Source: Glycine soja
Taxonomy: Eukaryota > Streptophyta > Magnoliopsida > Fabales > Fabaceae
Direction: 5' to 3'
Assembly: GCF_004193775.1 (NCBI RefSeq)
Contig: NC_041021.1
Span: 35,227,718-35,291,717, forward strand
Length of the DNA stretch: 64,000 nucleotides
The translations under genes and the position numbers were made by a program. The notes beneath the pieces were generated by a model. It had not been told where the DNA came from and did not search any database. It saw only the letters and a list, made by a program, of their open reading frames with translations. Positions 55,660 to 64,000 of the stretch are shown one piece after another (the first letter of the stretch is position 1; every line of letters starts with the position of its first letter).

Positions 55660-55960
55660 CAAGAATCTAACTATAATATTGAAGCTGAAAATGATCTCGA
55701 AACTTTTGATCAAGCCATGAGTTGTAAAGAGTCAAATTTATGGTATGATGCCATGAAGGATGAGATAAATTCCATGTAGAGTAACAAAGTTGGGAAAATT
55801 GTTGACTTGCCTAATGGGACCAAGGTCATTGGTTGTAAATGACTCTTTAAAATATGTTTTCTTGTTTTATATGTGGATGATATTATACTTGCAACCAATG
55901 ATTAGGGTTTGGTACATGAGGTGAAACAATTTCTTTCTAACAAAATTATAGGAAACTTAT
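55660..55960 (+). pseudogene. Copia RT with large internal deletion
   Basis: The RT opening (SNLWYDAMKDEINSM, VDLPNGTKVIGCK) runs after a few codons straight into the catalytic block LYVDDIILATND at 55867. The 150 or so residues normally between them are missing, so this element lost the fingers and much of the palm in one deletion. Confidence 0.75.
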
Positions 55961-56189
55961 ACTAACAAAATTTAGGTCTATCACAAAGACAGACCTCGAG
56001 ATATTTTAGGTCTATCACAAGAAACTTATACCAACAAAATTTTAGAGAGATTTCGGATGAAAGATTGTTGACCAAGTGTCGCTCCCATTGTGAAGGGTGA
56101 TATGTTTAATTTGAACCAATGCCAAAAGAATGACTTTGAGAGGGAAGAGATGAAAAAAAAATTCCTTATGCATCAGTTGTTGGAAGCCT

Positions 56190-56786
56190 CATGTATGCTT
56201 AAGTATGCACAAGGCCTAACATTTCTTTTGCAATTGGAATGTTAGGAAGATATAAGAGGAATCCGGGTATTGACCACTAGAGAGATGCGAAGAAAGTGAT
56301 GAGATACCTTTAAGGGATCAAAGATTATATGCTTATGTGTAGACAGACTTTCAACTAGATGTGATTGGTTATTTAGACTCAAACTTTGCTGGTTGTGTTG
56401 ATTCTCGCAAATCAATATCTGGGTACATTTTCATGGTGGCTGGTGGAGCTATTTCGAGAAAGAGCGTTAAGAAGACTTTGACTGCTACTTCTACCATGGA
56501 AGTTGTGTTTGTCTCTTGCTTTGAGGCTACAACACATGGTGTATGGCTTAAAAGTTTCATTTCTGGGTTAGATATAGTTGATACTAATTCAAGGCCTTTG
56601 AGAATTTTCTGCGATAACTCAGTTGCAGTCTTTATGGCTAAGAATAACAAAAGTGGAAGTCAAAGTAAGCACATTGACATTAAGTACTTAGCCATTAGAG
56701 AAAGAGTAAAAGATAAGAAAGTTATCATTGAGCATATAAGTACTAAGTTGATGATTATTGATCCTTTAAATTCAAGGATCATGTAG
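56190..56786 (+). pseudogene. Copia RT end and RNase H
   Basis: Pieces from 56190 (SVVGSLMYA, with SFAIGMLGRY after stops) lead into a mostly open RNase H frame 56361-56786. It reads GYLDSNFAGCVDSRKSISGY, KKTLTATSTMEVVFVSC (the usual SSTEAEY is altered), FCDNSVAVFMAKNNKSGSQSKH, and IDIKYLAIRERV. The first Asp of the D-D-W-A-G motif is replaced (LDSNFAG). Confidence 0.75.
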
Positions 56787-57528
56787 AGAAAATGAGACTT
56801 GGTTCCACTTTATGATTGTATACATACAGGTTAGAGTTGAAACTTTTATATTGTGATATTTTTTCATATTCAGGTGTACATTGATTTATTTGAGAAAAAT
56901 TAAGTTTTGGACCAAGAATGAACATTGTGTTGATTCATTAAGTTTTATTACCACATTGGGTATACTACTTGGGAAATTGAGCATGTTATAATACATGGAT
57001 GATATTACTTGTTATAAGAGGAACTATCACTATGATTTGTATGTTCATTTCTTAAAAAAAGTTGAGCAATGCCTTATTTTAATCAATGAGTCAAAATGTT
57101 AGGACCAAGTGGGAGAATATAAATTTTTTTGTTAAAAATGGTCTGTACGTTTTGGACTTGGAAGGTCAAGTGCTCTATCAGTTTTGGAGTTGAAAAACCA
57201 AATATTGAATGACCACTAATAGGTGATAATGACTACCAATGGGTGGTAATGACTATTAATGGGTGGTAATGACTATTAAATGCATTCTTGCTGGTAGAGT
57301 ACTTATATATAACACATATGTTTGGTCTCTGAGCTCACATCTTTCATTTTCGTTTGATACACCATCTATAGAGAAAGAGTGAGAGCTTGGAAGAACCAAA
57401 ACAAAGCAAGTCTTTCATGGTAATGGCTGGAGGTATATTTTGATTTTTTTTTTTGCATTTGTTAATGACCCGTGTTTCATTTTATTGTTTGTAACATCAC
57501 ATGTTTGATATTTTAGTCTTACAACCCC

Positions 57529-58330
57529 CTCAAACATCGAAGCCTTTTCATTGTTCTTGTTAAAATTCATCCGATCAAATTTTGTTGAGGGAGAACAAAT
57601 ATGGGAAGAAATCAAAGAACCTGCTTATGTGTAACAAATGATCCGTAGCTAGCTAGGTTTAATTTTTTTTCCTCTTCATGCCATATATTGTCCTTTATTC
57701 ATTCTTGATGTTTAATATACAATATAATATAGTATTTTTTTAAGGTAATTGTATTATACATAGTTTGTTGTATTATACCACATAAAGTATTTACTAAAAA
57801 TCTATAAGAGTTAGTTTCTGTCTATGATTTTTTTTTACAATATTAGTCAATAAAAAATCATCTTGAGTATAATTTTTGAAATGATTATTGTAGAAGTTAA
57901 CAAAATTATCATACATGCAAATTTATAATTGATTTTTTTGTATTATAAATGCATTTTAATTAAATTCATAATGTAATGTAAATTATACATGTTATTACCT
58001 TAAAAAATTTATATATTATTACAATATTCATCAATATATTTTATAAATTTGACCAAATTAATTTCACGAACATATCAGTAGTGTAGTTTTATTAAGAGTT
58101 GGTTCTTTGTTGCTTGAAACTCACACCTCTATTGAAAATTGAAGGTGATATTTGGTATTAAATTTCTAATTATACACATTACAAAAACATCTTATTAGTT
58201 GAATTAAGTAAAACCTTCAAATTTTTATGCTGATGCTACTTATATATCCAAAACAAATGTGCCTACCTATATTTGTTTTAAGTGGACATCAATGACAAAC
58301 TCGTAAAGTTGTTGTTGTGAACTTGCGTAT
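57529..58330. other. Intergenic, nothing recognised
   Basis: AT-rich sequence without repeats or frames that I can support. Confidence 0.55.
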
Positions 58331-59401
58331 GAGAATTAAGGGTAAATAGTTACTTTTGTCTCTGAATGTGTAGAGTGCTGACAAATTTATCCCCGAAAGA
58401 TGAAAATTCAAATTTTAGTCCCCGAAAGTGAAAAAAGTAAGACAAATCCATCCATCCATTAACTTCCATCCATTACCATTAATGAAAGACCCTATGTGGC
58501 ACAGAGGGACGAAAATGTCACAAAAATGATTGCCAACATGGTTGTTGAATAGATTAGATCAAAATGTCAGTAAATTTCCATAAAACTAATTTGTCAAACC
58601 CTAAATTTTGTTTCATTTAAGGGTAGAATATAACTTAATCTTCATCCCCCCCCCCCCCGCCTTTTTTTTATTGTTGCAAGCATAACATTAGAATAAACAC
58701 TTTAAAAAATAGGAAAGAAAACATAAGTTAAAACAAATATAATAATAAACATAATATTGATTAATAAGTATAATATGTTTGTTGCTATGAAATTTCTAAT
58801 GTGACAGTACTTTACCCAAAATTTGAGACTCAAACAAAAATATATATCCATTAAGTTAATCCTTACATAGAAAAGAGACTCAAGTTGATTTTGTTACTAC
58901 CTAATGCTGTCCCAATAGAAATTTCAGAGCAACAAACAAATTATGTTTATTATTCAACATTATGCTTATTATTATGTTTGTTCTAACTTATGCTTGCTTC
59001 CCTATTTTTTTAAGTGCTTATTATAATGTTATGTTTGCAACGATAAAAAAGGGAGAAAGATGAAGCTTAAATTATATTTTACCCTTAAATGAAATAAAAT
59101 TTGGGGTATGACAAATTAGTCCAACGGAAACTCACTGATATTCTGGTCCAATGGAAAAATACTGACATTTTGGTCCAATCTATTCAGTAGTCATGTTGGC
59201 AATCATTTTTGTAACATTTTTGTCCCCTTGTGCCATGTAGGCTCTTTCATTAATGGTAGCAGGAGAAAGTTAACAAAATGATGAATTTTTTGCACTTTTT
59301 TAACTTTGAAGGACTAAAATTTGAATTTCCATCTTCTAGGGATTAATTTTTCAGTGCTCTACACATTTAGAAACAAAAATGACTATTTACCCAAAAATTA
59401 A
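58331..59401. mobile_element. Long-TIR MULE-like element (58340-59392), likely 9-bp TSD
   Basis: The element starts GGGTAAATAGTTACTTTTGT and ends with its near complement ATGACTATTTACCC. Arms of about 300 bp match imperfectly: for example 'gtgtagagtgctgacaaatt' against 'attttt-cagtgctctacac', and the 'gccaacatggttgtt' and 'gtagtcatgttggc' blocks. The flanks GAGAATTAA (58331-58339) and AAAAATTAA (59393-59401) agree at 7 of 9 positions, fitting an old Mutator-type duplication. A poly-C run lies at about 58647-58658. No gene is inside. Confidence 0.8.
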
Positions 59402-59751
59402 ATATAGGTTTCTATATAATGCCTGTTCAAATGAAGCACAGTATTATCTATGTAATTGATAAGCATTTTCAATGTAAATTTTTTTTTTAGTACAAAGAAA
59501 AACAATTTTGATTACATACATAGGATTGATGGAGTGATGTATGTAACACCCTGATATATATATCTATATATTATTAGTAATTATGTTTGATGTTTGATTA
59601 TTTGTTGCGTTATTTTCATCCGTAATTATTTTTAAGGAAGTTAATTTAGTTAATAGAGGGGTGTGAATAGATAAGGATCTAGCTTCTCAAAGAAGCCTCT
59701 TGAGAAAGCTTCTCAAAGAAGCCACGAGGAAGCTTCTGGAGGAAGCCTCTT

Positions 59752-60112
59752 AATGAAGCTTCTAGAGAAAGCTACATGAAGCTGCCTCGGTAAAAACGCT
59801 GCCCAACCTTCATTAACCGTTGGATCTCCTCGAAATTTGGTCTGCAACTTCAAAAGACAATTGTCCATAATCGGACCATTGGGATCTTTGAGAAGATGTC
59901 TGGAGTGTGCTAGACTCCTCTTAATGAAGCTTTTGTAGGAAACCTCTTAATGAAGCTTCTAGAGAAAACTACATGAAGCTGCCTCGGTAAAAAAACGCTG
60001 CCAGCCTTCGTTAACCGTTGGATCTTTTCGAAATTTGTTTTGAAACTTCACAAGACACTTTTCCATGATTTGACCGTTGGGATCTTTAAGAAGATGTCTG
60101 GAGTGTGCTAGA
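59752..60112. repeat. Long direct duplication inside the solo LTR
   Basis: 'cttaatgaagcttctagaga' to 'agatgtctggagtgtgctaga' occurs twice at a period of about 195-200 bp, with scattered substitutions. Confidence 0.85.
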
Positions 60113-61318
60113 AGCTTCCTTTCCCGAGAGCATATCCTATTTAAGCATTTCAACCTTTGCTTTCGTGTAGCTTAGAAAAAACGTCATTTCTTCTTCTTTC
60201 TTTCTTCCAAAGTCATTTCTAAAGTTCCAAGAACTTTCTTCATCACCCACAACCACCATTAGCCACCACAAACCATCATTGTTCTCCATTGAAAACCCAC
60301 ACCGAGTGGAACCCTTCAACCGAAGCGGAATCTTCCAACTTGGCTTGCGGTTTCGGTAGAGAACGAAAACCCTAATCTGACCTTTTGTTTTCTTTCGAGG
60401 TAACCATGGTTCTATGCTTGTTTCTTGTTAGTTTCATCTTTTCTTTGCATCTTTTCTGCCTTTGGAACCGCCATTGCATGTCTTATGCTTCCTTTGAAAA
60501 ACCTTAGAGAAAGAGACTTTGTAAACGTTATCCTTTCATGAAATGCATGTTATTTTTGTAACCTACACTGAACCCCGGTCACATTGGCGTGGTCGGAATT
60601 TTCAAATGACGTTCCTTTGTAAAACCCGAAATGCTCTCAGCTCTTTCATGTAGTGATGTGGGTGTTTGACCCAGAGCACTGTTACTAGCTTTGTTTTCTG
60701 AAATCCATACTAAGTCTCCTTCGTTTTGGCACGGTAGAGGCTTGTGTGGAATTGACGAGCAAGGACAAAAAGGAATCTTCAAGTGATGCGACGAGGAATC
60801 CGCGGGGTAGCACACGATAGGTAAGGGGAGTTTATTATAAAATTTACCATTTTAACACCATAGTTAGGGTCAGGAAACCTAGCTATGAGGATATCTGCCT
60901 GTCCCTGTTGCATGCTGATTTTTCTTCAAAGAAAATTACGTTTTAACTAATGGGATGCGATATATATATATGTATTGTGATGAATGATATTGTTTTGGTT
61001 GTTTGAAATGTGTTGTTTGAAGACTGTGCATGTGGAAATGATATTGTTGTGTTTGTTTAAATTGTTGTTGATGTTGCTATTGAGGATTTTAATTGATATG
61101 TGATGATAATGATAATTATGATGATATTGATTTGAGATGACGTTGTTAATAAAGACCATGTCAACATGAATTGTTATTATTGATGAATATGTGAATATGA
61201 AATGAGATTGTTGTTGTTGTTGATAACGTCATTGAGATGAGATGATATTTATGTTGTGAATGACATGGAAATACGATTTGTTGATTGATGTTGGAAATGC
61301 ATTGGCATGTGCATATTG

Positions 61319-61484
61319 TGTATGTTCGTGGGGGGCACTGTGCACTGACCTTTCAGGGTCTTTGGCACTAGCTTTTGGCCACGTTCGTACGTTGGATGTT
61401 GTGTATGATCGTGGGGGGCACTGTGCACTGACCTTCCAGGGTCTTTGGCACTAGCTTTTGGCCACGATCATACGTCGTATGAAG
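61319..61484. repeat. 83-bp tandem duplication inside the solo LTR
   Basis: Two adjacent units contain GGGGGGCACTGTGCACTGAC and 'cagggtctttggcactagct'. A partial third copy follows at about 61485-61520. Confidence 0.88.
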
Positions 61485-62557
61485 TGTATGTCATGGGGGG
61501 TAGAGTGTACTGACCTTGTCGGATGGCCCAGACGTGGGTAACTAGCGTGGTTAGAGAATCTAAGCATTCCTGAGGGGATGCTTAGGCGCTTTAATTGGTC
61601 CATGGTATTTGGCACTTACTTTTGGCCATGATCATAGCTCATACGACACAGGAAATAGAGTAACTGTGGCCAAGTGTACTTTGTACTAGGGGGCTGTCAC
61701 CTGGTAGGGAACACCTTTGGGCTCCCAGGCTGATCACCTATGGGAGGGGAGCTGTTACGTGCACAACCGGGTGGTCTCGACAAACTTAGCACAGTTCCCT
61801 AAGTGAGAGTGTCGTGTGGACACGCTTAGGCTATTTCCTGAGGTTTGGTTGTTATTGGTACGTACCACATTGCATCTGAGTGTTGAGTCAGGTGCATGCA
61901 TCATTCTGTGCAGTCTTGATTGGGTCCATGGATGGATGATGAGTAATTGTTGGATGTGAATGGTGAATATTTGTTGGATATGAGTGTTGAATAATGATTG
62001 TTGTGTATGCTTATCATGTTTGCCTGTGTTCCTTGCTAATTTTGGTTATTTGGAATTGGTATTGGTTCTTTTATAATAAACTCACCCTTGCAATTTTTTA
62101 TCGTGTGGTTGATACCTGTGATGATCACGAACCTTGTTCGTGGGAGCAGAATGACAGTGGCAGAGTGTAGGGAGTAAGATTCTGGTGAGGAGCCGCCGAG
62201 CCGACGTAATGACGTTGGCGTTATTTTGGGAGAGAGTTGTGTTTTGTAATCAACTCCCCCACAGTTGGTTTTTAAGTTTTATTTTGTTGAGTTAAAGATA
62301 TAAAACTGGAATTTTAATTATATATATGAACATATTTAATTTTCGTTATGTGTATGACATGTACCGAATTATTGTTTCTATGTAATTATGCATATTCACT
62401 TAAGTAATTGCGTGTTGTTGGATGAATTTATGTTGTGACAAAATCACTTCTATTTTCATAAGCAAAAATTAAGGGAGTTCTTTTTATAAAAAAAAAATGA
62501 AATTATCTAATATTAGAGTGTGGATACCGTAGCGACAAGGCGGGTCGTTACAATGTA

Positions 62558-64000
62558 GGTTTCTGCTGCGTGTCCATGCTGGAGAGCAATCTATTTAGTA
62601 ACAGTATGCCAAATTTCCTTGAACTAACAACATACATACAATGCAAGCAGGATTAGTCTCTGACCTCTTGGGTCAAAAGACACCATGGTTTTTGATATAA
62701 CAGATAGATCAGAACAAAAAGTCCTCAGTTACAAGCAATAAAACAACAAGCATGTCCCACCCCTTTCTTAATTCAGAACACATTGCACAAAAAAATACCC
62801 TTAATTATGAAACCCCAAAGACTATTAAGAACCTATTCACGTCTATACTGCATCATTGAAAACCAATTGCACTGTGATAACATAAAATCATTCCAATATC
62901 GAATAATAGTAGACCAAAACAAAGAGTTCTGGAACTGCATAATTACAAACCCACGCAGCTGCATAAATGACAGTTGTTCTTCAATATCCGGATGACTTGA
63001 TGGTTCAAAAGGAGAACTTCAGATTCAATGTCCTTCGGTTTGAACCTGGCATGCTAGCATCCGAGAAAAAAAATTGACATCTTCTCCTAAAACACAGTTT
63101 ATTCCTTCCTATATCCAAATGGCCCAGATGACTGCATAATATACCATATCACATTAATTCCAACATTGTGTATCAATTTTCTGCATACCTGCAATTCCAT
63201 GAAACTGCACCATATGAGACACAATATTGCAATGCGACATTGCTTCAAAGCAATAGAAATTTGTTTTGTTTCTATATTATATTAATGAATCGAATTAATA
63301 ATCCATAAAATAATCATATCTTATTGAATGTTTGACTAAAACCTTATTATACAAATAATGCATATAAATTAAATTTTTTATTTTATTTTATTATAACATT
63401 ACATTTTGCATAATTGAATTTTTAAATTATCAGCAGAGGAATTAATATGAGAATACTAATAGAAGTGCTTGATATATTATAACATTGCATCTTGCATATT
63501 TGTAAATGATTGATAAAGGGTTTTTTTCTTTTGGGAGCTAAAAAATTAGGAAAGAAGATGGTACTCCAATAAAAAATAGGAAAAATTTTATAGCTCAAAT
63601 AATACATACATAGATATTTACATTTGACCTTTTAAAAAAGGTATTTTCATTTACATAGGGGTTGGACTCTTTGGTATGTGTTTTGTATACTCACCACAAG
63701 GCATGACTTTATAATTATATATATGCGATGTATGGATGTATTTTGTAATTGGTTATAATTAGGGCCAGTATTTTTGTGTTTATAATGTTTTTAATTAAAA
63801 ACATTTTTAGTAATCATGCATAATAATTGTTAAGTTTATAAAAAAATCAACATTAATAATTAATATATGCCATGTTATATGATACTCTTAATCTATATCT
63901 AAAAGTCAATGTTACGTATATATGATAGTGTTAGAATAAATCTCTTAACCTGTGATATTACAAACTACAAAAGAAACACAGGTTATTAATAAAATGCGGA
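62558..64000. other. Intergenic right edge, nothing recognised
   Basis: No repeat boundary, RNA gene or credible exon is visible. The 62580-63260 part is less AT-rich and could be the untranslated end of a gene lying beyond the window, but nothing in the sequence proves it. Confidence 0.5.

Larger units (their letters stand above)
49754..57523 (+). mobile_element. Degenerate Ty1-copia element with nested insertions
   Basis: The 5' LTR is 49754-50911 (including an 857-bp foreign LTR) and the 3' LTR about 57117-57523. They share GTTTTGGACTTGGAAGGTCA, repeated 'ggtaatgactact' units, 'tgagctcacatctttcattt' and an end CTTACA. The primer-binding site TTTGGTATTAGAGCC is at 50912-50926. The purine tract CCAAGTGGGAGA lies just before the 3' LTR. 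Flanks are GCCCC (49749-49753) and ACCCC (57524-57528), a likely 5-bp duplication with one change. A MULE (51549-52661) separates the primer site from gag. The coding region runs on + in the order gag, protease, integrase, RT, RNase H, with many stops and a large deletion in RT. Confidence 0.85.
59537..62557 (+). mobile_element. 3.0 kb solo LTR (59542-62552), TSD ATGTA
   Basis: The LTR starts TGTAACACCCTG and ends GGGTCGTTACA, a terminal pair typical of plant gypsy LTRs, and is flanked by ATGTA at 59537-59541 and 62553-62557. At 3011 bp it is long. It has a TATA-like 'cctatttaagc' near 60137 followed by a pyrimidine-rich leader, a direct duplication of about 195 bp (59752-59910 with 59947-60112), and an 83-bp duplication (61319-61484). 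No gag or pol sequence adjoins it, so it is a solo LTR. The orientation is chosen from the TATA and leader layout. Confidence 0.88.

Noticed and set aside
1..64000. tRNA, rRNA or snRNA genes
   Set aside because: No cloverleaf with A and B boxes, rRNA core or snRNA signature was seen by eye; a covariance-model scan would be needed to exclude small ones.

Overview
This is a transposon-dense plant nuclear window, most likely from soybean (Glycine) or a close legume. Support comes from spliced GT-AG genes, AT-rich intergenic DNA, and several long repeats of a type I associate with soybean. One of these is a ~1.5 kb LTR family rich in the palindrome TGGTAATCGATTACCA. The species call is inference; no search was run.

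One complete host gene dominates the middle (about 30.0-48.1 kb, + strand). It encodes a TRAF/MATH-domain protein of the MUSE13/MUSE14 (TRAF1b/TRAF1a) family. Twelve coding exons join in phase to 1139 codons plus stop, and there is an intron in the 5' leader. Its introns are loaded with insertions: a 0.4 kb TRIM element and tandem repeats in the 3.2 kb intron, and an antisense 4.86 kb Ty1-copia element plus a 291 bp MITE in the 6.2 kb intron.

Left of the gene the layout is nested. Positions 1-8.29 kb hold a decayed endogenous caulimovirid (pararetrovirus) on the - strand, with movement-protein, coat-like, protease and RT/RNase H segments and a second ORF. It is split by a solo LTR (862-3708, TSD TTGAT) that carries a second, inverted solo LTR of the same family (1668-3155, TSD CTAAC). 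A FAR1/MULE transposase relic follows (8.29-9.01 kb). Next comes a SIRE-like copia fragment whose 5' LTR area carries a third solo LTR of that family (9416-10924, TSD ATTAG). From 16.08 to 29.57 kb the remains of one LINE are split in three. A complete-ended PIF/Harbinger element (16903-23519, TSD TTA) sits inside a gypsy tail fragment between the first two LINE parts. A MULE-like element carrying a plant mobile domain (PMD) gene (24144-29327) interrupts the LINE RNase H domain.

Right of the gene, a small secreted-peptide-like locus with a TATA box (49.4-49.7 kb) lies just before a decayed copia element (49754-57523). That element contains a gypsy-type solo LTR in its own 5' LTR and a long-TIR MULE (51549-52661) with a perfect 9-bp TSD and an unrelated internal segment. 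Another long-TIR MULE-like element (58340-59392) and a 3.0 kb solo LTR (59542-62552, TSD ATGTA) follow. The last 1.4 kb shows nothing I can support.

The host gene and possibly the peptide locus and PMD gene are the functional candidates; almost all other coding matter is mobile-element debris. I found no new biological system that I could defend. The best leads are the peptide locus, the PMD-carrying MULE, and the MULE whose long arms carry clustered CACGTG motifs.
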